From: Gammaproteobacteria bacterium
Lineage (GTDB): Bacteria; Pseudomonadota; Gammaproteobacteria; Thiohalomonadales; Thiohalomonadaceae
DNA length: 64,000 nt
Assembly (NCBI GenBank): GCA_003252455.1
Contig: QKED01000044.1
Location: 1-64,000 of the forward strand
Direction of reading: 5' to 3'
The translations under genes were made by a program, and so were the position numbers. Within the stretch, counting starts at the first letter, position 1, and each line of letters begins with the position of its first letter. Positions 57,406 through 64,000 of this stretch are shown piece by piece. The notes under the pieces are model-generated. The model was given only the letters and a program-made list of their open reading frames with translations. It searched no databases and had not been told where the DNA came from.

Positions 57406-58766
57406 GCCGTCTCTCCTTGGAGTTGTTGGACGATGGCCTGCAGCTCGGCACTCTTGCCCTCCTTCTGCAGGCGCTCGATGGTGATGAACAGGGCGTGCAG
57501 TTGCGCCTCGCACTCCGGGTCGGCATACAGGGCATCCACCTTGCGCATCAGGCCGGTATACCCCTCCAGCTCGCTGGGTAGGGCGTCGCGCGGGGTGATG
57601 CGCTGCAGCTCCTGGTCGACCACCGCGCGGCGCAGCCCCTCCATCGCCTCGACGAATTGGGCCTGACTCTCGAAGCGCTCGCGCACCTCCGGCTCCAGCT
57701 TCTGCCACAGGTGGGCCAGGGTGTCGGCCTTGATCACCTTATTGGCGAAGGAGGCGAGGGCCGGGTTGTCGCCCTCCGTCAGCTCCTTCTGGAATACGCG
57801 CATGAGCAGTGGACTGGCACTGATGAGGGCAAAGCCGGTATTGGAGTCGATCGGGTCGAGGCGCACCACCGCCGGAGAGAAGGGGGCGTGCAGGATGCGG
57901 CTCTTCCACTTCTGGTAGGCGGTGCCGGTATAGCGTCCGGCAAGCCCGACCAGGGCGGCGATGAGGGCGTATTGAGGCACCCCGCTGCCGAGCACAGTGG
58001 CGAAGGTGGTCGAGGCCTTGGTGAACATCTCGGCCAGCGGATTGCCCACCGCGGCACGGGCCCCCTCCTTCATGGCGCCGAGGGCGTCGCCGACCTTTTT
58101 CAGCTGCTCGACCTTGTCGATACCACTCTCGATCTGTGCCGTGACGCTCTCTACCTTACCGGCCCACTCCTTGGGCAGGAAGCTGGTGAGCAGGCGCCCG
58201 GTCTGCACCACCTTGCGCGCCTGGTCGAGGGTGTTGTCGGTCTCTTCGGCGGCCTGCGCCTGGGTGGTCCGCAGGGCATTGGTCTCCTTGTCCTCGCCTC
58301 CGGTAGGCACGGCGCCGCCACTGCGGCTACCGAAGTAGAAGCCGATGACGGTACCGAGGATGGCGGTGAGGGTCTCGGGGATCTCCTTACCGGTATTGAG
58401 CACACCGAGGAAACTGATGAGGATGAAGAAGAGGGTCAGGGAGACGATCATCATCGCCAACATGGAGCGGATGGTGCCGGTGGGCAGGCCGGCGGGACTC
58501 TGGGCGAAGAGGTCGAGGCGGTGCTCCTTGACGCAGGTCTCCAGATAGCGCCGCTGCAAGGTAAAGATGAAGGAGGCGAAGGCGCCGAGCATCACCAACG
58601 CCAGCACCAGCACCAACAGGCTGAGACTCTGGACCGAGAGCACTCCCGCCCCCTTCTCTTCGAGTGCCGCACCCGCCTGCGCCATGACGCTGCAGCTACT
58701 CGCCAGGGTGAGCAGCGCGACCCCGATCCCTACTGCGGCCCTGCCCCCTACTCTTGCGTTGTGCAT
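57402..58766 (-). CDS. Multi-helix membrane protein of unknown function
   Basis: 454 aa from the ATG at 58766 with a strong GAGGAGG; the longer open frame is without support. Signal-like N-terminus (10-30), then hydrophobic segments at about 44-70, 100-122 and 130-147, and a weaker one near 258-280. ILGTVIGFYFGSRSG after the third recalls small holin-like membrane proteins. A long cytoplasmic or periplasmic helical region follows (AQAAEETDNTLDQARKVV, Lys/Glu-rich C-terminus). Not a family I can name. It leads the cassette with a lipoprotein and a lysozyme-like protein. Confidence 0.75.
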   Translation of the reverse strand: MHNARVGGRAAVGIGVALLTLASSCSVMAQAGAALEEKGAGVLSVQSLSLLVLVLALVMLGAFASFIFTLQRRYLETCVKEHRLDLFAQSPAGLPTGTIRSMLAMMIVSLTLFFILISFLGVLNTGKEIPETLTAILGTVIGFYFGSRSGGAVPTGGEDKETNALRTTQAQAAEETDNTLDQARKVVQTGRLLTSFLPKEWAGKVESVTAQIESGIDKVEQLKKVGDALGAMKEGARAAVGNPLAEMFTKASTTFATVLGSGVPQYALIAALVGLAGRYTGTAYQKWKSRILHAPFSPAVVRLDPIDSNTGFALISASPLLMRVFQKELTEGDNPALASFANKVIKADTLAHLWQKLEPEVRERFESQAQFVEAMEGLRRAVVDQELQRITPRDALPSELEGYTGLMRKVDALYADPECEAQLHALFITIERLQKEGKSAELQAIVQQLQGETA

Positions 58767-59010
58767 GTTCGCCTCCTCGCCTCTACAACCGGCAACACCC
58801 TCCGATAGTACTGCCCCGGGCCGCATGTGCCAATCTCGGGTCGGGACAAGCCATCGAATCTCGCCCACAAAGCCCTTCGGCGAACGGCGTATTCGGCGTA
58901 AAGAGGGCCGCACGCACCGGCGTGGCCCCCCACGGTGACACCGCCGACGCCCTTTAGCCGGGTTTCGCGATCTTGTATCCTTGCCCGCTGCCCACGAACC
59001 AACATGCCCC

Positions 59011-60237
59011 ATGCCCAAGCTCGACCCTACTCTGCTCGCCCAACTGAGCGCACAACACGGCCTGCTGCAGGACCTGGTTGCCCACTGTGACCCGCGCCCG
59101 CTGCACACTGCCCCACATCCGGAGTTGCGCCCGCTCGCCTGGTACTTCGTCCACGCGGTCTATACCGAGGCGTATTGGCTGCGCGAGGTACTGCAGGGGG
59201 AAGAGACGTTTACCGCCCCGCTGCGCCCCTTGATGCACCCCGAGGGGCTGGACGCGGCGCAGTTGGCCGCTGCCTTGCCCCCGGCGGAGCACCTGCTCGC
59301 CTGGGGGCGCCAACTCCAGGACGACCACCTCATGTGGCTCGCCACCCCCGGCGCCCTTCCAGAGCACCCACTGCTGGAAGAGGGCTACCTGGCCCAGTGG
59401 CTGGTGCAGCAGGGGGCGATGCGCTATGAGGAGATGCTCCAGGTGCTCACCCAGCAGGCGCTCAAGGATCGCCCGCTCAATTACCAGGTGAGTCAACCGC
59501 TCAAGGCGTGCGGCCCGGCGAGCACGAGCAAAGAGGTCGGCAAGGGGTACTTCCGTGTCGGCGGCGACCCCGCCAAGGGGGCACTCGACCTGGAGCTGCC
59601 GCCGCAGATGGTCGAGTTGAGCGCCTTTCGCATCACCACCCAGCCCGTCTCCAACGCCCAGTACCTCGGCTTCATGCAGGCCGGTGGCTACCAGGACGAC
59701 ACGTGGTGGGACGCCGCCGGGTGCGCCTGGCGCGAGGCCCAACGCGCCGAGGCGCCACACCCCTGGCGCCGTGACCTGGCCGGCCACTGGTTCGCCGTCG
59801 GCCTCAACGGCCCCTACGACCTGGTGGCCGATGAGCCGGTACTCGGCGTCAGCCGCCACGAGGCAGCGGCCTACGCCCGCTGGGCCGCCAGCCACGAGGC
59901 CGAAGGGATGGGCGGGGCGATCCTGCCCCATGAATACCAGTGGGAGGTGGCCCGACGCCTCGGCAAGCTCGAATCGCACGGGCGTGTCTGGGAGTGGTGC
60001 GGCAGCCCGCTGCATCGCTACAGCGGCTACCAACCACGCCCCGAGATCCCTGCCGACTCGCCCGACGCCCTGCCCTTCGACGCCGCACCCGCGGTGCTGC
60101 GCGGCGGCAGCCTGCACACCCAATTCACCCGCCGACGTCCGAGCGCACGCCACTTCGCCCACCCCGACCGTCGCCTGCTCTTCGCCGGTCTGCGTCTAGT
60201 GCTGCCGCCCCTGCCGGGTTGCGGTATCCTCGATTGA
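59011..60237 (+). CDS. EgtB/FGE-like protein lacking two metal-ligand histidines
   Basis: 408 aa from the ATG at 59011. The N-terminal DinB-like helical domain (about 5-150) is followed by a formylglycine-generating-enzyme (SUMF1) domain (about 165-405) with FRITTQPVSNAQYLGFMQAGGY, WEWCGSPLHRYSGY and LRGGSLHTQ...RRPSARHF. EgtB-type sulfoxide synthases bind iron with one His in the first helix and a HxxxH motif. Here H48 is kept, but the second site reads QGAMRYEEML, with Q134 and R138. An ergothioneine-type reaction is therefore doubtful. csiV follows after 20 bp. Confidence 0.8.
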   Translation: MPKLDPTLLAQLSAQHGLLQDLVAHCDPRPLHTAPHPELRPLAWYFVHAVYTEAYWLREVLQGEETFTAPLRPLMHPEGLDAAQLAAALPPAEHLLAWGRQLQDDHLMWLATPGALPEHPLLEEGYLAQWLVQQGAMRYEEMLQVLTQQALKDRPLNYQVSQPLKACGPASTSKEVGKGYFRVGGDPAKGALDLELPPQMVELSAFRITTQPVSNAQYLGFMQAGGYQDDTWWDAAGCAWREAQRAEAPHPWRRDLAGHWFAVGLNGPYDLVADEPVLGVSRHEAAAYARWAASHEAEGMGGAILPHEYQWEVARRLGKLESHGRVWEWCGSPLHRYSGYQPRPEIPADSPDALPFDAAPAVLRGGSLHTQFTRRRPSARHFAHPDRRLLFAGLRLVLPPLPGCGILD

Positions 60238-60257
60238 GCCCACGCCCGGAGTCGACC

Positions 60258-60980
60258 ATGCCCTACGCCTTGCGCCCCCTGCTACTACTGCTCCTCACCC
60301 TCGTCGCCGTCCCGAGTCTGGCGGAGACGCGTTGGTACAAGGTCGAGGTGGTGATCTTCGCCCACAACGACGCCACCGCCCTCAACGAGGAGTATTGGTC
60401 GAGCGAGGTGAGCCCGCCGCCCCTGGCCGGGGCGGTGGAGATGCGCAACGCCAACGAGGGTGGGCGTACCCCCTTCACCCTGCTCCCCGAGAGTCAGATG
60501 GGGCTCAACGGCGTGGTCAAACGGCTGGAGGAGTCCCCCGCCACCCAACCGCTGTTACACTTCGCCTGGTACCAGCCGGGGTTGCCGCGCAACCGCGCGG
60601 TCACCGTGCATGTACACGACGACATGGGCAAGGTGCGCGTCACCGCACCGCTCACCCCGCTACTCGGCTATCAACTTCCGGTGTGGCAAGACGACACCCT
60701 GCCCGAGCGCCTCTCCACCATCGAGGGGACCCTGCGCCTGAGCCTGGCTCGCTATCTGCACCTCGACAGTGACCTGGTCTACACCAAGTCCTTTACCCGC
60801 ACCATCACCCCGGCACCGGCCCCCGCGGGCAGCCCACAGACCGCCGCCGCACTGCCCCAACAGATCACCTCCAGCTACCGCTTCAGACTGCACGAGTCCC
60901 GCCGCATGCGCTCCAAGGACCTGCACTACATCGACCACCCGATGTTCGGGATGCTGGTGAAGGTCACACCACTGCAATAA
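60258..60980 (+). CDS. csiV: CsiV family protein
   Basis: 240 aa from the ATG at 60258. Signal peptide (1-~22, ending SLA). Family hallmark WYKVEVVIFAHND right after cleavage; LLHFAWYQPG and the C-terminal RFRLHESRRMRSKDLHYIDHPMFGMLVKVTP. The founding member, shikimate-type CsiV of Shewanella/Pseudoalteromonas relatives, is an envelope protein of unclear function. A stable hairpin starts directly after the stop. Confidence 0.85.
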   Translation: MPYALRPLLLLLLTLVAVPSLAETRWYKVEVVIFAHNDATALNEEYWSSEVSPPPLAGAVEMRNANEGGRTPFTLLPESQMGLNGVVKRLEESPATQPLLHFAWYQPGLPRNRAVTVHVHDDMGKVRVTAPLTPLLGYQLPVWQDDTLPERLSTIEGTLRLSLARYLHLDSDLVYTKSFTRTITPAPAPAGSPQTAAALPQQITSSYRFRLHESRRMRSKDLHYIDHPMFGMLVKVTPLQ

Positions 60981-61026
60981 GGGTGAGATGGCTCACGCAC
61001 ACTGTGTGAGCTATCTCTCGTCACCC
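60981..61026 (+). terminator. Strong hairpin directly after csiV, no U-tract
   Basis: GGGTGA (60981-60986) pairs with TCACCC (61021-61026). Inside it GATGGCTCAC pairs with GTGAGCTATC (one G-U). There is no T run, so it may stabilise the 3' end or assist Rho-dependent termination. Confidence 0.4.
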
Positions 61027-61115
61027 TCTCTGAGGCGGTTAGTTAGGTTGACCCGCTAGTCAGCATTGGTCATATTCCCGACCGCCTCTCCTCCCCCTGC
61101 GTAAACGGAGTTCAC

Positions 61116-61382
61116 ATGCGTAGCCTCGTCCTGATCCTCGCCCTGCTGACCACCACCTTGGCCCATGCCGAAAACGTCCTGCGCGTGCGCGGCGCCGCCT
61201 ACCTGGAGAAGGGCGACAAGACCTATCTTTCCACCTCCGGGGTGAGCGTGACCAAGGGTGAGGTGGTACTGCTCGGCGAGGCCGACACCCCCGAGGCCGC
61301 ACCGATACTGCGTGCCGAGGTGCTCAATGCCATGGGTGCAGGGGCGCTGGTCAAGGTGCTCGGCCCCATCGAGACACCATGA
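61116..61382 (+). CDS. Small exported protein of unknown function
   Basis: 88 aa with a signal peptide (about 1-18, ending AHA) and a mature domain of ~70 residues with regular beta pattern (VLRVRGAAYLEKGDKTYLSTSGVSVTKGEVVLLGEAD). ACGGAG lies 6 nt before the ATG. Not a family I recognise. It sits 52 bp before selO, with which it may be co-transcribed. Confidence 0.65.
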   Translation: MRSLVLILALLTTTLAHAENVLRVRGAAYLEKGDKTYLSTSGVSVTKGEVVLLGEADTPEAAPILRAEVLNAMGAGALVKVLGPIETP

Positions 61383-61434
61383 GCATACGCCGCAACGGTT
61401 GAAAGCTCGCACGCGGGGCACCATCAGATGCCCC

Positions 61435-62922
61435 ATGAAACGCTTCGAACAGCTCACTTACTCCAACAGCTTCGCCCGCCTCGCCGAGGGCCAGTTCCAC
61501 GTCCCCGTGGTTCCGCACCCGCTGCAGGGCAGTCGACTGCTCCACACCAACGCACAGACCGCCGCCGTGCTCGGCCTCGACCTCTCCGGTCACAGCGAAG
61601 AGGAGCTGCACGCCTACTTCAGCGGACGGCGCCCATTGCCCGGTTGCATCCCCCGCGCCACGGTCTACGCCGGTCACCAGTTCGGCTACTTCGTGCCGCA
61701 ACTGGGGGATGGGCGCGCCCTACTCATGGGTGAGGTACGCGGGGCCGACGGCGAGAGCTGGGAGCTGCAGCTCAAGGGCTCGGGTCGTACCCCCTTCTCG
61801 CGCCAGGGTGATGGTCGTGCCGTGCTGCGCTCGACGATTCGTGAGTACCTCTGCAGCCAGGCGATGGTCGGGCTCGGCATCCCCACCACGCGCGCCCTCG
61901 CCCTGGTCGGCAGTGACGAGCCGGTGCGTCGCGAGCGCGAAGAGCGCGCAGCGATGCTGGTGCGAGTGGCACCGAGTCACATCCGTTTCGGCCACTTCGA
62001 GTACTTCTTCCACCGGCGCAAGCGCGAACCGCTCAAGGCCCTGGCCGACTTCGTCATCGACCAGCACTACCCCGAGGTGCGCGACGACGGCCTGCCCTAC
62101 CTTTCGCTCTTCGAGCAGGTGGTCGAGCGCACCGCACACCTCATCGCGCGCTGGCAGTTGGCCGGTTTCGCCCACGGGGTGATGAACACCGACAACATGT
62201 CGATCCTCGGTCTTACCCTCGACTATGGCCCGTACGGCTTCATGGATAATTTCGATCCGGGCTACGTCTGCAATCACAGCGACTACGAGGGGCGTTACGC
62301 CTACGACCAGCAGCCCTATATCGCGCAGTGGAATCTGAGCCGCCTCGGCCAGACGCTCCTGCACCTCTTCGACGACACCCCGGCGTGTGCGGCGGAGATG
62401 GCCAACGGTGTGCTCGGCACCTTCGAGGCACGCTTTTACTACCACTACGAGCAGGGGCTCAACGCCAAACTCGGCTTAGTGGCGCGCGAGGCGGACGACT
62501 TCGACCTGGGCATGGAGCTGCTGGAGTGGATGGGTGAGTACCAAGTGGACTACACCCGCCTGTTTCGCGCCCTCGGTGACGTGAGCCGTGACGCCAAGGC
62601 CCCGCTCCCCATCGACCTCGCCCCCCCCGAGGCACTCGCCGCACTCCACCCCTGGCTGCGGGCCTACCGCAAGCGTCTGACCCTGGAGGGGCGGGGCGAC
62701 AGCGAGCGCCGGGCGGCGATGGAGCGGGTCAACCCCCTCTACATCCTGCGTAATCACCTGGCGCAACAGGCGATCAGCGCGGCCGAGAGTGGCCATATGG
62801 GGGAGATGGAGCGCCTCTTCGAACTGCTCAGCGACCCCTTCACGGCGCGTCCCGGGGCCGAGGCCTATGCCGCGGCCGCACCGGCCTGGAGTAAACAGTT
62901 GCTGATCAGCTGCTCCTCCTGA
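61435..62922 (+). CDS. selO: SelO/YdiU pseudokinase adenylyltransferase
   Basis: 495 aa from the ATG at 61435; the open frame begins earlier. SelO AMPylates Ser/Thr/Tyr of proteins during redox stress. Visible: YAGHQFGYFVPQLGDGRALLMGE, LQLKGSGRTPFSRQGDGRAVLRSTIREYL (nucleotide-binding lysine and loop), and the catalytic GVMNTDNMSILGLTLDYGPYGFMDNFDP. The protein ends SCSS, with Cys where animal SelO has selenocysteine. Confidence 0.95.
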   Translation: MKRFEQLTYSNSFARLAEGQFHVPVVPHPLQGSRLLHTNAQTAAVLGLDLSGHSEEELHAYFSGRRPLPGCIPRATVYAGHQFGYFVPQLGDGRALLMGEVRGADGESWELQLKGSGRTPFSRQGDGRAVLRSTIREYLCSQAMVGLGIPTTRALALVGSDEPVRREREERAAMLVRVAPSHIRFGHFEYFFHRRKREPLKALADFVIDQHYPEVRDDGLPYLSLFEQVVERTAHLIARWQLAGFAHGVMNTDNMSILGLTLDYGPYGFMDNFDPGYVCNHSDYEGRYAYDQQPYIAQWNLSRLGQTLLHLFDDTPACAAEMANGVLGTFEARFYYHYEQGLNAKLGLVAREADDFDLGMELLEWMGEYQVDYTRLFRALGDVSRDAKAPLPIDLAPPEALAALHPWLRAYRKRLTLEGRGDSERRAAMERVNPLYILRNHLAQQAISAAESGHMGEMERLFELLSDPFTARPGAEAYAAAAPAWSKQLLISCSS

Positions 62923-63048
62923 GGAGATGTAGGCAGGCCGCCTGCGGTCAGCGTGCCATCCCGGCCCCCCTACGGGGCGATCTGCGGTACCATCCCCGCC
63001 TCTTGCCTTACACATACGCCACCCGCACACACGAGGTATCGCCCGCCG

Positions 63049-63498
63049 ATGTTCGACTTCGAGATCAACACCACGCAAAACCCCCTGGAGCACCACATCC
63101 GTGCGGCGGAGGCGGGCCAGCTCGACCCGATGGCGCTGATGCAGGCGGTGCTCGACGCGCAGATCTTTCTGCCGGTGCGCGACAAATACAACATCGGTGG
63201 CCTGCAGAGTTCGGACAAGGCGGAGCTGTTGGTGATCGAGGAGGAGGAGAGTGGCCTGCAGGTGGTGATCGCCTTCACCTCGCCCGACCGCGCACGCGAC
63301 TTCCTGCGCGACTTCCCCGAGTACAAGGGGGGGCTACTCACCGAATTTCACTGGCTGCTCGATCGCCTCGGTGGCGGTGTGGCGGTGAGTCTCAATCCGG
63401 GCCTGGAGGTGGGTCTGGACATAGACCCGGAGACCCTCGATGGCCTACGCCACCTGCGTGCCAGCGCGCACGCAGATAGCGGCGCAGAGCAGGAGTAG
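63049..63498 (+). CDS. SseB N-terminal-domain protein
   Basis: 149 aa from the ATG at 63049. The pattern PLEHHIRAAEAGQLDPMALMQAVLDAQIFLPVRDK, the central acidic strand LLVIEEEESGLQVVIAFTSPDRARDFLRDFP and GGVAVSLNPGLEVGLDIDPETLDGLR match the SseB N-terminal domain family. Function is not established (serine-enhanced or type III accessory in some). Stop is 1 bp before the stop of the convergent reductase gene. Confidence 0.78.
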   Translation: MFDFEINTTQNPLEHHIRAAEAGQLDPMALMQAVLDAQIFLPVRDKYNIGGLQSSDKAELLVIEEEESGLQVVIAFTSPDRARDFLRDFPEYKGGLLTEFHWLLDRLGGGVAVSLNPGLEVGLDIDPETLDGLRHLRASAHADSGAEQE

Positions 63499-63499
63499 G

Positions 63500-64000
63500 C
63501 TAGATACCGCAGCCGTGCTGGGTAATGAGGTGATGCCCCGGCACACCATCGGCCAGCGCGGCAGCGACCACCGCCTCCACCGTCGGGTCGTCCCCGGCCA
63601 GATAGATGTCCACCTCTCCCAGGGCGCGCCACGCCGGGCGTAGCTCCTCCACCACCTGGATCGAACCGCCGCGATGGGCGTGGCTCGGGCTGAGCACGCG
63701 TGGGTAGTAGGTAAAGTCGTCGAGCGCCAAGGTCCAGGAGTGGCAGTAATTGGCCTGATAGTGGCCGCTCGGGGTGTGGGTGTACCAGTAGAGGCGGATC
63801 GGTTGCGACACCTCCAGGGCGATGGCGTGCTCGATGAGGCTCTTGATCGGCGCAAAGCCGGTCTCCAGTGCCACCATGATCATCGGTCGCCGCGAGCCCT
63901 CATCCAGCGTAAAGCGGCCACAGGGCCCCTCCAACCCCACCTTGGTGCCCGGTTTGAGCTGATTGAAGATCAGATCGTTGAGCGGCTCTCCACGCTGGCG
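63500..64000 (-). CDS. Ferredoxin-NAD(P)H reductase-like oxidoreductase, C-terminal part (cut by window edge)
   Basis: 166 codons plus stop, open to the right edge. It covers the end of an FAD-binding barrel (QLKPGTKVGLEGPCGRFTLDE) and the NAD(P)-binding domain: PMIMVALETGFAPIKSLIEHAIAL, RLYWYTHT, VDIYLAGDDPTVEAVVAAAL. The last residues are ITQHGCGI. It resembles the reductase part of CDP-deoxyglucose reductase or phenol/naphthalene-type reductases, possibly with an N-terminal 2Fe-2S domain outside the window. The electron acceptor is unknown. Confidence 0.78.
   Translation of the reverse strand, partial: RQRGEPLNDLIFNQLKPGTKVGLEGPCGRFTLDEGSRRPMIMVALETGFAPIKSLIEHAIALEVSQPIRLYWYTHTPSGHYQANYCHSWTLALDDFTYYPRVLSPSHAHRGGSIQVVEELRPAWRALGEVDIYLAGDDPTVEAVVAAALADGVPGHHLITQHGCGI

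Noticed and set aside
55793-58766. Prophage remnant
   Set aside because: No integrase, capsid, tail or att-like repeats nearby, and base composition matches the surroundings. Treated as a chromosomal cassette.

Overview
The window looks like chromosomal DNA of a high-GC Gammaproteobacterium, most likely a sulfur-oxidising, Chromatiales-like organism. Supporting this are the gammaproteobacterial gene orders (uvrY-uvrC; rluE-nudJ-mnmA-hflD), the lolCD, relA, acnB, mfd and csiV genes, and a sulfide:quinone oxidoreductase. I cannot resolve the genus. I saw no tRNA, rRNA, CRISPR array, insertion sequence or prophage. Coding density is very high and many genes overlap by 1-8 bp (ATGA, TGATG, GTGA junctions).

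Layout. 1-8933 (minus strand): uvrC (cut by the window edge), uvrY, lolD, lolC, sfsA, relA, ygiQ. 9082-11456 (plus): a small exported protein, then aguA and aguB, which convert agmatine to putrescine. 11457-15343: a regulatory and sulfide-oxidation block. It holds a ~700-bp AT-richer intergenic region with two sigma-54-type promoters reading rightward, an sRNA-like unit with a textbook terminator, and arrays of TGTCA/TGACA half-sites. Beside it are a sigma-54 activator with a cysteine-rich PAS-like sensor domain, sulfide:quinone oxidoreductase and a small membrane protein. 15485-18952: mfd. 18963-22860 (minus): dusC, hflD, mnmA, nudJ, rluE.

22865-42857 (minus) is one gapless surface-glycan locus. 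Read 5' to 3' it encodes: a UDP-sugar dehydrogenase, a MurJ-type flippase, an HpcH/HpaI aldolase, a phosphoglycosyl transferase, an AsnB paralogue, HisF-like/HisH-like/PseA-like amidotransferase proteins, a methyltransferase, a sulfotransferase, a NodB-like deacetylase candidate, a GT-B-like glycosyltransferase, and six enzymes matching a legionaminic-acid-type nonulosonate pathway (LegF, I, G, H, C, B). The glycan is therefore predicted to carry an amidinated, possibly methylated nonulosonate and possibly sulfate. 42930-46763 (minus): acnB, a hot-dog thioesterase and a diheme cytochrome c.

47010-55792 (plus) is a B12 salvage operon: cobalamin riboswitch, btuB, cbiB, cobD, btuF, cobQ, cobU, cobT, cobS. 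55793-58766 (minus) is a compact, unrecognised three-gene envelope cassette (membrane protein, lipoprotein, peptidoglycan-binding lysozyme-like protein). 59011-63498 (plus): an EgtB/FGE-like protein lacking two metal-binding histidines, csiV, a small exported protein, selO and an SseB-like protein. 63500-64000 (minus): the C-terminal part of a ferredoxin-reductase-like oxidoreductase.

The strongest candidate for an undescribed system is at 11457-15343. A FisR-like, thiol-sensing sigma-54 activator lies next to sulfide:quinone oxidoreductase. Beside it are two sigma-54 promoters with upstream half-site arrays, one with a perfect IHF consensus between array and promoter. The first promoter drives a ~97-nt RNA with a 5' hairpin, an anti-Shine-Dalgarno CCUCCUC segment and a strong intrinsic terminator. 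By analogy with the sigma-54-dependent Qrr RNAs, this would be a sulfur-responsive sRNA circuit.
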